Source of the DNA: Monodelphis domestica
Lineage: Eukaryota > Chordata > Mammalia > Didelphimorphia > Didelphidae
Assembly (NCBI RefSeq): GCF_027887165.1
Contig: NC_077232.1
Location: 14,657,255-14,721,254, forward strand
Reading direction: 5' to 3'
Length of the DNA stretch: 64,000 nucleotides
Positions within the stretch are counted from its first letter, which is position 1, and each line of letters opens with the position of its first letter. Shown here piece after piece: positions 33,795 to 45,878 of this stretch. The translations under genes and the position numbers were made by a program. A model generated the notes under the pieces. The model was not told the origin of the DNA and did not search any database. It saw only the letters and a program-made list of their open reading frames with translations.

Positions 33795-34290
33795 TGAAGG
33801 AGATTTAAGTGGAAAAGTTGGTGCACAGAGATAGTCCCACTCTCTTGGTGTTGGAAGCCTGCGTCCAGTGGCACGAAAAGTTGTTACACCTGGAGACTTC
33901 CTCAGCTGCATTGGATGGCCTTGTTGTCTTTTGTGCTCCAACACCCCCTAAGCACTCCACAGTGCTTTGCTGCGTCGCCATCTCAGTCGTTGAAACTTCT
34001 TATTGGTTTCTTCCATCTGTTCAGCTGAAGCAGACTTCATACGCTGGGTGAGCAAAGCCCTAGTTCACCAGGGGTCCACGACGACCCGATGGCTACCCTC
34101 ATAAGGTTTAGCCAGCCTGTCAAAGCCGTTGCCTGGGGTGTGGCCGCTGCCACATGCTAACAGCTACTAGGAGCCACAAGTGAGAGCTGGGTGTAAGGTG
34201 AGGGTCAGAGGTTGGAGAGCTGCCCCAGGAGGGCACAACAAGCCCTCCACTCCAGAGATACTACTCCTCCCTGATCACCCCATACACCCC
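33795..34290 (+). repeat. R2, 3' piece
   Basis: It continues the R copy begun at 28,057, from R position ~90 to its end (CATACACCCC). It keeps an 80-codon frame at 33,809-34,051 that is collinear with the other three copies. Confidence 0.85.
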
Positions 34291-35639
34291 AAATATAGAA
34301 AGTAGAAATTAAAGGTAATATAACAAAGATGAAGATTATATATTTTACTTAGTATGCTTTTTTGATCTCTTGAATTTTTTACATAAATGTGAAAATTTTA
34401 GGTGGTATAAACAGACCTAGAGAAATCTCTATTGCTATATACTTAGGAGGGCCCTTAGCATATGCTTATTTCACCCAAACAGGATTATCATTTCCCTTCA
34501 GGGTAGATTCCCATGGGAACACGGAACAAGTATAAGCTTTGGGGTCTCCAATCTACAAGCTAAATCTAAAATTGGGGTTCATCAGATCCCACTAGGCCAC
34601 AAGTTTGGGATTCCTAAATTCCATGTTGACAAGTATCTAGTCCCCAAAAGAGGTCCTTTTTTATCCTGGAAGTAATAGGGAGCCATTCATTGTTCATTGA
34701 GTTGGATGATCTTAGTAAATTTGCCTTTAGGTAATCAATTTGATTATTTTGACTAGATGGAAACTAAAAGAGGGAAAAACATCATTTGATTGCAATAGAC
34801 TACATGGAGGTGATGAACTATTTTTGCTAGTGTGAGTAGAAAGAAAGTGATATAAACAAGAAATCTCTGGGAACCTAAATGATATTGACATGCCATTCTG
34901 AATATTAGACCAAGGTGACCTTAGGCCCATCCTATGCCCACATCCTTATAAATTTCAGGTGGCCTTATCTCATTTCAGGACATCTTTAAGTCTGAAATGA
35001 AAAATCTGGTGACTAAGATATCCAGCTTCAGCATGAAAGCAACAAATTAACAAAAGCATTCCTTAAAGAGAGCAAGTTCATTCACTAATGTAACAAATCA
35101 TAATAACCTAAATCCATTATGTTATTAATCTCATAAGTAATGATGTGAATTTGTTCTGCCATTTGTATGCTTGTAAAAGTGTATCATACTCCCAATTCGA
35201 GGTCTTTTGGCTACTTGAGGAGCCGAGGTCTACATTCTTGTTGGGAAGTGCCCTCTCCAATAAAATGTGACTTTGATCTGAGAATGCATGAATAAACTAA
35301 GAAAGAAGTAATTAAAAGAGTTTTGAGTGTTAGGAAATTTCCATATCCCATTTTTTCTCTTTGTGGATTAGGGGCCACTTGCGCTATTTCCCCACCCAAC
35401 ACTATTTTCTCACACCTGTGTTGTTCCTTTAAAGTCAAATTGACATTACTGATATATGCATTTGCCAATGTCAGTAATGCCAGTATATTGGTTGACATTT
35501 AGCAAGTGCTTAACAAATACATTTTAAATGTCAGTTTAACTTTAAAGGAATAGCAGGGATGTGAGTAAAAGGGTGAGGGTGTGAAGACAGCAAATAGGAG
35601 CCCTAATATAAGACATCCCTTCAAATACAAATTTCTCTA
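34291..35639. other. No gene recognised
   Basis: AT-rich, apparently unique DNA. None of the short frames shows a domain. Confidence 0.5.
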
Positions 35640-36125
35640 TTTCTTAAGTTAGGTTTTTCTGCTTCTATTGAGATAATCATGTGATTTTGTTTGTTTGCTT
35701 CTTAATATGGTCAATAATGTGGATGGTTTTCCTAATATTGCACCATCCATGCATTCCTGGCATAAATCCCAACTGATCATAATGAATAATCCTTGTAATC
35801 ACTTGCTGGAGTCTTTTTGCTAGTAATCTATTTAAGAATTCTGTATCTATCTTCATTAGGAGATTGATGTGAAGTTTTCTTTCTCTGTTTTTGAATGGCC
35901 TGGCTTTGAATTCAGTACAATATCTGTGCCATTAAAGGATTTGGTAGAACTCCTTCTTTGTTGATCTTGTCACAAAGTTTATGTAGTGTTGGGAATACTT
36001 GTTCTTTAATTGTCTGATAGAATTCACATGTGAATCATTCTTGCCCTGGAGATTTTTTCTTAGGTGGTTCATTGATGGCTTGTTCAATTTATTTTTCTGA
36101 TATGGGGTGTAGTACTCCATATCTT
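35640..36125 (-). mobile_element. L1 ORF2 fragment (RT region)
   Basis: Read in reverse it is L1 RT: the block opposite TCTCCAGGGCAAGAATGATT-like text and the run ending ATCAATATTGACCAT-type sequence correspond to the fingers/palm region. The 62-codon minus frame at 35,932-36,120 carries part of it. Confidence 0.55.
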
Positions 36126-37246
36126 CTTCTCCAAAATGGAAGTTAGTCTTTAGGAAACTAGGAAAAGAGTCAGCTCTGTTTATTTACCCAATGAAGTAGT
36201 CCAGGAGTCAGAATCTATGTTGAAACCACAATTTACAATGCTGGCTCCAGTAAAGTTCCCCTTAAGACTATCTCCAAGAGGAACTCTCCATAAGACTCAA
36301 CTTGCCCAGACTGCCTCAGCCAAAGTATTTTGTGGATTTTATTGTGGTCTCCTGTCTCCTCTTCACAGGGGCCAATAAATGTTTTCAAAATGTCTAGCAC
36401 TGCTCAGAGGCAATGTCTGTGGGATTGACCTAACACCTCTATAGGTGTTAACTCTTCTCCTAGAATTCACACATTTCTGAGTGTGTAAACTCTCATGTAT
36501 GAACTCAAAAGATTCTGACCATTTGAGATAGTGAAAAAAGTGGAGCTCTCCAGTATCTTACTGGCTTCCCATCTAATTCAAGCTTATTTGATTCAATCAA
36601 ATGGTAGACAGAGGAGAGTTAAGCCTGTCCACACAATCTTGTAAGGTACTAAGAAGGGATACTTCAGTTATTGTTAACCAAAAGTTTAACTCCAACTAGA
36701 CCATGAAAATAAAGAATTCCTTTGCATAAGAGTGAACTCAAAGAGATCAAAAAGGACAACAAATTTCCTTTCACAGCTTCTCAGCTTTAACTCTTGAAAA
36801 GAATATCTTCTTTGCTTTAAAATGTAAAAGAAAGTAACCCAAATCCTCTAAAAATCTCATAGAAGACCTAATTTTGTTAATATGTCCATACCTGAACTCA
36901 AGAACTTATCTTTAGCCATACTCTACTACAGATTACAGTCAAGGTATTTTGTTTTCTTCTAAACATGGTTTTGATAGCAAGAAGTCAGCCAGCATTTATT
37001 CATCACCTATTACATGTAAAGCACTGTTCTAGACATTGTGAATAAAATGGTTGGCCATGGTCCAGTGTAGCTGTAGGTAATCATGTGCTGAGAATGAAGT
37101 TGTTCTTAAGTAATTAATTCAAGAGGGGTCACAGCAATGAATTGATAGAACATTACAAAGAAAACTATAATTATTTAATGAAAAGAGAAATATTTTAAAA
37201 ATAAATAATTTTAATAGGTATTATCAAACTGTTATTTGCTATAGAA
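36126..37246. other. No gene recognised; a possible old SINE near 36,990
   Basis: CAGCATTTATTCATCACCTA and GCACTGTTCTAGAC near 36,985-37,040 resemble the 3' end of a MIR/L2-type repeat. Otherwise nothing is supported. Confidence 0.4.
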
Positions 37247-37830
37247 GTAGTAGTCTCTCGGTAACCGAGGATGATGATTGTCTTTGTGCATTTTCATCTA
37301 TGGTGTATAGATGAGTGTGCACAAAGACACTTGTGCGTGAAGGAAATTTAAGTGGAAAAGTCGATGCACAGAGACAGTCCCACTCTCTTGGCATTGGAAG
37401 CCTGGGTCCAGTGGCAGGAAAGGTCGTTACATCTGGAGACTTACTCAGCTGCATTGGATGGCTGTGTTGTTCTTTGTGCTCCAACACTCCCTGAGCACTC
37501 CACAGTGCTTTGCTGCATCGCCATCTCAGCCGTTGAACCTTCTTGTTGGTTTCTTCCACCTGTTCCACCGAAGCAGTCTTCACAAGCTGGGTGAGCAAAG
37601 CCCTGGTTCACCAGGGGTCGATGACCCGATGGCTACCCTTACAAGATTTAGCTGGCCTGTCGAAGCCGTTGCCCGGAGTGTGGCCGCTGCCGCATGCTAG
37701 CAGCTACTGGCAGCCACAAGTGAGAGCTGGGTGCCAGGTGGGGGTCAGAGGCTGGAGAGCTGCCCTAGGAGGGCACGACAAGCCCTCCATACCAGAGATA
37801 CTACCCCTCCCTGAACACCCCATACACCCC
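37247..37830 (+). repeat. R3: full copy of the R repeat
   Basis: This is the longest copy, from GTAGTAGTCTCTCGG to CATACACCCC. The conserved 80-codon frame is at 37,352-37,594; a second, overlapping 81-codon frame (37,458-37,700) is also open in R1 and R4. It lies ~1.05 kb upstream of V2R exon 1. Confidence 0.85.
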
Positions 37831-38881
37831 ATAATAAAGGTTATATAAAGGAAACTAGTGTAGACATCATCATTCCTTATTTGCGGATGAAAAACATAAG
37901 TAGACTGAATCACATGACATCTGTATCAAATAAATAAAGTGATAACATATTCTTTGGTGACATTTGCCTGTATTGAGAAATTAGGTATACGTGTAGAATA
38001 AGTTGTGGTCCCACAAAGGGAAACTGATGGGAAGATTAAGAAAAGAGTCTTCCAGAATGGACATACCTGGGTTTTGATCAAAATCTATGGAAGGAAAATT
38101 CATGGTAAGAGTATCATCCACTGTTGAAATTCTTTTTGTTACTATTATGTATACATTCATTCAGGATTCACTAAGTGTGTGTTATCACAGCTAGATTCAA
38201 CACCATCTAGGAGCTGTCGGGCCTTGTCATGGAAACTATCACTGACACTTTCTGGCACTTCATATAAAGCTGGAATCTGCCTGATGTAATATCTGGAAAT
38301 ATCGTGTCATTGCAGTGAATTAGTTTGGTGAGTGGAAGTATCACTCCAGAAGTCCTTCAGCCAACAGCACTTTTGACCTCTCAAACCCCAGGGAAGCTGC
38401 TAATACAGCAGAGATTGAAACAGGGAAGCAGGTGGCCAAACTTATTTTGTCACTTGAGTTTTTACCTCTGGAAGTAGGATGCAGGTGGGGAGCTGCAGGC
38501 CAGGACGGTCCCCAGATGCTCTCACTTTCAGACTCTGGTCAACATGTTTTTTGACTAACACTCCAGAGGCATAAAGATGAGGCCATTTTCATTCCCTATC
38601 CATGGGGAACACGGTGAAAAATATCCAGAAGGCAAAAAATGTCTCATAAATATAGCCAATTCGGGTATCTATTTCCTTTATCTTCAACAGAAGCCTGTGT
38701 CATGTCTCCTATTAGGATTTCCCAAATATGAGGAACTGTTCAAAAAAGAACAGTTTAAAAGATTATTAGAAAATCAAAATCTTTAGAAACAGAGAATGTG
38801 TCTGTAGATTCTTGACAAAAGATGCCCAATCCTATTATATTTCTCTTTTCTATAATACTAAATAGATTTTGCAGTTTGGCC
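37831..38881. other. Upstream flank of the V2R, no promoter identified
   Basis: I see no clear TATA box or other landmark that would place a start site. The 69-codon frame at 38,577-38,786 has no recognisable feature. Confidence 0.4.
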
Positions 38882-39126
38882 ATGGGTTTTAGGAAATGGG
38901 GGCTATTTTTCTCTAGATTATTTGTGATCCTGATTTTTCAGTTTTCTTTTTCTAAATATCAAATGAGGGAGTGTCTTTGTCACTTAAAAAGAGATTTCAG
39001 CTCTATGTATACAAAGGAAGGAGACATCCTTATAGGGACCTTCCTGTCCTTATCTTCGAACCCTGAATTACAGATTGATAAGAAGTCTTTCATATACCCT
39101 CCAGTATCGTTTGCTGTAGAAATACC
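38882..39126 (+). CDS. V2R vomeronasal receptor, exon 1 (signal peptide and N-terminus)
   Basis: Type-2 vomeronasal receptors are class-C GPCRs that detect peptide pheromones in vomeronasal neurons. From ATG 38,882 the reading gives a hydrophobic signal peptide of ~24 residues, then the Cys-containing start of the ligand-binding domain (C-x-C-x-L-K) and the family motif E-G-D-I-L-I-G. An ATG 60 nt upstream is in frame, but the signal peptide fits 38,882. The exon ends at CC|GTAAGT, two bases into a codon; exon 2 supplies the third base, so the phases agree. Its 81 complete codons contain no stop. Confidence 0.8.
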
Positions 39127-41460
39127 GTAAGTTGATATTTCTGTGTTATTTTTCTCATTGCTGAAATGTCTTCATTCTCATTCCTGACTGACTGGTCTTG
39201 TGGGCAGAATTGTGTTTCACCTGGCCTCACAGCTTTCGGTAAAGAAAAGATTTGGCTTTGAATGTTAGGAGGAAAATGGTAGTCAGGAAGTTGGTAAAAT
39301 CATAGGCTTTTACAATGTATATTGTGGAGCAAACAGACTGAAAGTATATATACATACTATGTGGCAACACAGATCATGAGGAATTTATCACCAAGGTTGG
39401 AAGATACTCATCAAAGGAAATGATTCGGTAGACAAATCAGGGAAGGAAAACACTGAATATTGGGATTGAAGTGGCACAATTAGGTTCCCCAAGAATACCC
39501 TTATTTGAGAAAAGGCTACGAGTCTCAAACATGGAGAGACAGACTTCTTATCAGACACATATTGGTGAGGAAGTTTTTGGAATCAATTTCTTATCCTCTG
39601 ATTGGATAAGTTTGCCAGGGGCAGTCTCTGAATATGATGTAACAAATTGGAAGAAGAAACTACAATTGACTTACTAAGTCACCAGGAAAGAGAATTAACT
39701 CAGAAATCTACAATCACTCTAAAGTTTTATCCAACCAAAAGCTTCATGTCTTACCTGTCTGAAAGAGATTTAGCAGTAGAAATTTACAAAATGTTTTTCT
39801 TTCCCTATAAGCTTTAATGGGGTTTAAGACAACTTGGTGAAAGTAATTTCTTATTGGGGTTTTATCATTATAATATAATAGCGCAATATGAATAAAATAC
39901 CAAACAATATTAAGTTTTAAATGTCCAAAAGGGCCATGTATTTAGATGCCTGGATAATTTTTCAATTAAGAACATGGCAAAATTAGCTATATTTGAGATT
40001 ATTCTGTGTGTCAATAATTCCCCTTTTGAATAAGATTGCCCTTTTGGAACCTTTAGAGATTAAGTATGTAAAACCCCCTTACTTCTTTTTATTAACCCCA
40101 ATCTTTTTACTCTGATTTCTCTATTTTTCTTTTTGACACTTTTTCAACCTTCTGAAGATAGTGATTTAATCTGATTTTAGAATCACCAATAAATGGTTAG
40201 TACAATGTCCTCCAAGAAAATTGCATTATGTTCTTTTCTAGGATATATCCAACCTGAGTTGTGTGAAATACATACTATTTCTTATTCCTCTCACATGTAA
40301 TATCTAGTCAGCAGGTGGAGTTTTGCTAAGCCATGGGCATGGAAAATCACTCATAACTATTTTCCTTACTCTTATGTAATTCTTTTCCTTTACAGATGAC
40401 AAGATATTATGGCTCCTCATAGTCTTCCTTCAAAGTTGTACTCCTTTTAATCCTCCTATGAGTTGATAATTGTCTTCTTTTTTGCCAGAATTCCTTCATC
40501 TTGTCTTTATTATGAACTTACAGCTCTGAGGATAAAGTATTTTAGCAATCTAATTAGGTTTTGTTATGACTAAAGTATTTCTCCCAACTAATAACTGTCA
40601 AGATTCTCTTTTTAAACATCTTCAATGTTAGTTACTGACAATTCTGAATATAATGGGGAGGGCCCCAGTTTTTTCAATCAATATATCCCCCAAATGCAGT
40701 AATTTATGTTCCACCTTTTCTAAGGGCTTGGTGAATTACAAGAGTGCAATCCATCCTATTTTCCAAAGAAACAGAGCTAGAAAATTTTAATAAAAGAATG
40801 AATGTAAACTTAGGTCAAAAAACAGTCTTGGAAGAAGTGTGATGGCAAAGGAATCAAGTAAGGAGATACTTGGCTGTGTTATATACAGTCTTTACTTTGC
40901 CACTAAAATCAACAACACCAAAATAAAACAACTGACGTGGTAACAATGAGAAAATGTATTGGATAAATTTAGTAAAAATGAAACAATTGGAAGAGAAGAA
41001 TTTTCTTATAGTACAAAGAATGTGAGGGTCTCTTAGTATAAAATTCTACTCCGACCACTATTAGTGGATTATGTTATATTCAGCATCATACAAAATTCAA
41101 CAGAAGGTTGAAGAGGATGTGGAAACCTAGGGGAAATGTGTAACTGTTATCATGTACCAATGATGGGTGATTTGGACAACTCACTTCATTTTTTAAATTT
41201 TCTTGAATCAAGTCAATAAATATGAGAGCTGGTTTAAATTTGCCAACAGAGAAATTAGGGTTTTTAGAAAGAATGACCTCCTAATGGTTTAAGTGATGTA
41301 AATATTGAAGGAATTCCTTTTAGATATACTGGTGTCTTGAACATTGAAAGAAAGCACAAGACCTGATGTATCTTGGAAAGATTAGTTTTTGGTAGGAATG
41401 GTTGGGTCTTCACAAAGCTCCTGGAATAATGTTTGATGACAGGAGTGTTTGTGCCAATAT

Positions 41461-41472
41461 TATTCCTTGGCT
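41461..41472 (+). repeat. Left target-site duplication of R4
   Basis: TATTCCTTGGCT, repeated at 42,036-42,047. Confidence 0.8.
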
Positions 41473-42035
41473 GGGGTGTATGGGGTGCTCAGGGAGGAGT
41501 AGTATCTTTGGTATGGAGGCCTTGTCGTGCCCTCCAAGGGCAGCTCTCCAGCCTCTGATCCTCAACTGATGCCTAGCTCTCACTTGTGGCTCCCAGAAGC
41601 TGTTAGCTTGTGGCAGCGGCCACACTCCGGGCAACGGCTTTGACAGGCCGGATAAACCTTGTGAGGGTAGCCATCAGGTCATCGTGGACCCCTGGTGAAC
41701 TAGGGCTTTGCTCACCCTGCATGTGAAGACTGTTTTGGCCGAACAGGCGGAAGAAACGAACAAGAAGGTTCAACGGTTGAGATGGCGACGCAGCAAAGCA
41801 CTGTGGAGTGCTTAGGGCGTGTTGGAGCACAAAAGACAACATGGCCATCCAATGCAGCTGAGGAAGTCTCCAGGTGTAATGACTTATCGTACCACTGGAC
41901 CCAGGCTTCCAACAACGAGAGAGTGGGGCTGTCTCTGTGCATCAACTTTTCCACTTAAATCTTCACACATAAGTGTCTTTGTGCACAAAAATATACAAAG
42001 ACAATTGTCATCCTCGGTTACCGAGAGACGACTAC
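41473..42035 (-). repeat. R4: copy of the R repeat with a 12-bp target duplication
   Basis: It lies in V2R intron 1 in the opposite orientation to R3. TATTCCTTGGCT flanks both ends. The conserved 80-codon frame is at 41,712-41,954. Confidence 0.88.
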
Positions 42036-42047
42036 TATTCCTTGGCT
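42036..42047 (+). repeat. Right target-site duplication of R4
   Basis: TATTCCTTGGCT. Confidence 0.8.
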
Positions 42048-42461
42048 CCAGGTAGAAAGGAACATCAATGGCTAATTATGGCCAACAGTACCAAATTAGA
42101 GCTCATCTATTGCAGTTTTAGAGCTTTTCAGGCTATGACTCAAAACAACTTTTCCTTTAATGATTTATTGCAGAACACTCCTTTTCAAGTTTTAGACAAT
42201 GAGTCAAAATTGATTTTCTTGCTTTCCTTCACCCATGAAATCACAGCTCTTTCATGCTATTTCAACACAGTCTGTTACCTATGTCTAAATGATGCTCTCA
42301 TGATTACTCTTTCTATCAAAATACTTTTTCTTCCATTAAAGCTGATCATGTGTACTACTTACAATGAGGATTTTATTTTGAGTCTTCAAGTTCTTTTAAC
42401 TAAATTCCTGAAATTTCTTTGTTAACTTTTTTGTTTATTTAATTTGTACATTTATTGCATG

Positions 42462-42492
42462 TATATGTGTGTGTGAGTGTGTGTGTGTGTGG
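42462..42492 (+). repeat. (GT)n microsatellite
   Basis: GT repeats with one GA interruption. Confidence 0.9.
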
Positions 42493-43335
42493 TATAAGTA
42501 TATAAATTATTTCCTATAAATCAAATATATAGAGAAATATGAATAAGAATTTAAAGTTTATATTTAAAATTCTGGCTCCAAAAATGGTGTTTGGCACAGG
42601 AAAGGTATATTACAAATAAATATGTCAATAATATATGACGAAAAAAATCAGAGAAGAGGACAAGTGGTTATTCCTTTCCACTGTGGAATTTATGACAGCA
42701 TGGCATCTCAAATAACAACAATCACTCATTTAAGTATTGTCAAACACCTACCCCAGATTATTATTAGCAATTATTGCTTTTCCTCCTACTCAGCTTCTTT
42801 AAATAAAAATGAGAATATCACAAATAGTTGCAGACTGATTTCACTACAAAATTACAAATGTACTGCTGTATAATGCTATGGGTGATTTCTTTTTCTTTTT
42901 TCCACAATAGCTATTCTAAATCTTATTCTAGGCTTTACAAACTTCCAATATCTCATTATTGTCCTAAACTTCAGTTGTGATCATTGCTTTACTACATGCT
43001 GAAAACAAAAGCCTTAAGGTTTATTTCCTAATCCCCCCACTCCATTCCAAATACACTATTCTCACAGCTGTCTCTCATTTATTCATTGATTTCAGTGTCT
43101 CATGAAGAGGTGTATACACTTACTTGCACACTCATAATTTCAACCAATATATTGTAAATTTTCCACTTACATATTTTTTCCTTCACTCAATGACAGCCCT
43201 ATAAGGATCAGTCATGGTTTCTATATAGTCTTTGAAACATTCAGCTAATGACGCATATTTTATCCATCGTGATGCTTTGCCATTCCTGTGCCTGCCAAGT
43301 TGTGCCTAATTCTTACTTTTTCCTTGTCACATTAG

Positions 43336-43627
43336 TTACATGCTCAAACATTACCAACATTTTCTCACTGTCCAATTTGCTGTGGATGAGATCAACAAGG
43401 ACCCCCATTTGCTGCCCAACATATCTCTGGGATACCAGCTGCTCAATAACTTCCATGAAAGTCGATTGGCTGTGGAGAACTCATTGATGTGGTTGTCAGG
43501 GAAGGGGCCAACGATCCCTAACTATAGCTGTGACGGGCAGCACAAATCAATGGTTGTCATTGGAGGGATGTCATCTACACTGTCCATGGCCATGGCCACT
43601 TTGTTAGGACTATATAAAGTCCCACAG
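43336..43627 (+). CDS. V2R vomeronasal receptor, exon 2
   Basis: A 292-bp exon between a T-rich acceptor (…ACATTAG) and the donor CAG|GTAAGT. It begins with one base that completes the codon left by exon 1 and ends on a codon boundary. It encodes part of the extracellular Venus-flytrap domain: Y-Q-H-F, then A-V-D-E-I-N-K, L-L-P-N-I-S-L-G-Y and G-G-M-S-S, all characteristic of V2R exon 2. A Cys (Y-S-C-D-G) lies in the usual variable loop. No stop or frameshift is present. Confidence 0.9.
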
Positions 43628-45878
43628 GTAAGTGAGGTAATACTATTGCCCAATTTCAACCCATATGCTCTATGAGTTTATAATACACAATTCTTTATAT
43701 AATCTGTACTGGCACCAGGGAGTCAATTCACATTCATCAAGAAGCCCTAGGCACAGATTTGAAATAAGAAATAGAAAAAGTAGAAAAAAATGTCCCTTCC
43801 ATGAATGTACTAATTCTGTTCTTTAATTGAGGTGATACATCATTTCGAGCGATGATTTTGAATCAAATTTTCCCAAAAAGTAGTCCTATCGTCTCAGTTC
43901 ACCTTTTTATTTGGGAGACAAATTCTGAAGAATTTGGAGAGTTCATTTCTTTTCCAGTTTCAAAACAGAAATTTGCCAGGGTAAAGACTATGCTTCTATA
44001 TATTGTGAAATTAATTTGTACATTTATCCTACATATATGAAGCATTTGTCCATCACTTATGCTCTGTTTTAATAATTATTATCTAATTCTGTTTTTACAG
44101 TGATTTTAAAATTTCAGCTGAGAGTTTGGTCTCTTCTTTAATCTGGGCCTGATTTGTTAAATATCTGATGTATTCTTTAGACACAAATTTTTTATCTCTT
44201 CAAGTTAATTTATTTCTGGGGACTAAATAGCAAGTGCCTCATATGCATTTTCTAATTGGATGCTCAGAGAACATTATGATGAAGAAGAAAAAAAAAACCC
44301 TGGGTGTTCTGGATATAGAGTCATCATCATGACAATGAAGCAGAATCAAGAGCTGATTAAGTGCAAAGGCTGGTCTCCATTTACTTGGTTGTCCAAATGC
44401 ATCCCTCCATAGGCAAGGAAGATGGGTATTTGCATTAGGAAAGTAAGAAATTACATATTTCAGCAAATTCCCTGATGTTTCCCTGTCACAACTTACTCAT
44501 AATGTCATTCTTTCTTTACATTGCCCTTTGGTAGTTTCACAGTTTTCATTCTTCAAAGATCATGATGATGGTGATCCATCATCCAATTTTTTTAGCAAGT
44601 TCCTTTGAATAGCAATTGTGAATATCAACATTCCTTTGAAGTTAGTGTCAGTCAAATAAATGACTAATTTCTCAATTAGGATTCTGTACAATTGCATTCA
44701 AACCAAATTGAGTATACAGTGTCATGTGATATCCATAATACCAAAAATCACTAATATGGAAAATATAATTACTAAAACATAAAAGTATCCTCATTATTTT
44801 ATGTAGTTTTTATTATTCTGTTGGGTCATAAAAGGGTACACTAATCATGTTATACCCATAAATTACTTTTGTACCACCTTTGAACAATAGCTACTGCATT
44901 AGCTGCCTTCATGGCCTTTGGAACCAATTGTTCTCATCATCCAATTTTGATGCAGTAGATTTTCATTCCTAACTGAGTCTATGCTTTGAGGCTGGACACA
45001 TACCCTACACCAGGTTTAGACTGTCTGCCAATAAAGTTTTACTAGTATGTGGTCACGTTGCATGTTAGAGCTCCTAGTAGCTACAAATGAGTGTTGATAG
45101 ACATCAAAAAGGTATTGGGTTTTCAGGGGGAGGATTAGCAACTCCTGTCAAGGCTGTCTTATTCAGGGTTGCCCAAATTATTCTTATATACATCTTATAT
45201 ACACTTGATTTGGAACTTTTGTGGTCCAGTGATTAAAAACTCTTCATCCATCAAATTTTCCTTCTTACCTTGACATGAATAAAATGCTTGACGCAGAAAG
45301 GCTGGATAAAGGATGGTTGTTGTATAAGGTTAAAAAGTGATGAGATCAATTAAGAGGACATATATCTATGCTATTAAACTCATGAGTTCATTCAATATAC
45401 TTAGAGTCTGTTCTGTTTGCATCACGATAAAAGAATTTGGAGCAATGAGCAGATGTTCCAAAGAAACTGATTTTGAAAATGATGAATGTAAGAAAAAAGG
45501 GACTAATAGGAAGAGTTGTATAAAAGTAGAATAGTGTTTTTAGTGGAAGATGATATTACCTCATTACAAAGTTTCAAACAGAGATAATTGTTTGAGGAGA
45601 TACAAGTAAAATGATCTTTTATACAGTAGAGATTAGGAGTTTCTTTCAAAATGTCTCACTTCTTAATTCTGTCATTTTGTGATCCAAATCTTGAATCCAC
45701 CTAGAGAATTGCCTTCTGTTAAATCTATTCTAGCCAAGATCTATCCAATTATATTAAAGATAATTTATCAATACCTTCGATGTATGAGGCTTTGATATTT
45801 GCTTGAGATGAAATTTAAAGAATTCAGATATTGCTTCTATATCAGCACTTCATTTATTTCTTCTTTATATTCATGTAG
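43628..45878 (+). other. V2R intron 2
   Basis: Donor GTAAGT at 43,628; acceptor TTCATGTAG ending at 45,878. AT-rich. A weak resemblance to the R repeat at 45,040-45,090 (CATGTTAGAGCTCCTAGTAG) may be an old copy. Confidence 0.7.

Larger units (their letters stand above)
39127..43335 (+). other. V2R intron 1
   Basis: Donor GTAAGT at 39,127; acceptor TTGTCACATTAG ending at 43,335 after a T-rich tract. It contains R4 (41,473-42,035), a GT microsatellite at 42,462-42,492, and otherwise AT-rich DNA in which I see no gene. Confidence 0.7.

Noticed and set aside
34430..34720. Moderately GC-rich stretch that could be an exon
   Set aside because: No open frame with splice sites or a recognisable domain; left as unassigned.
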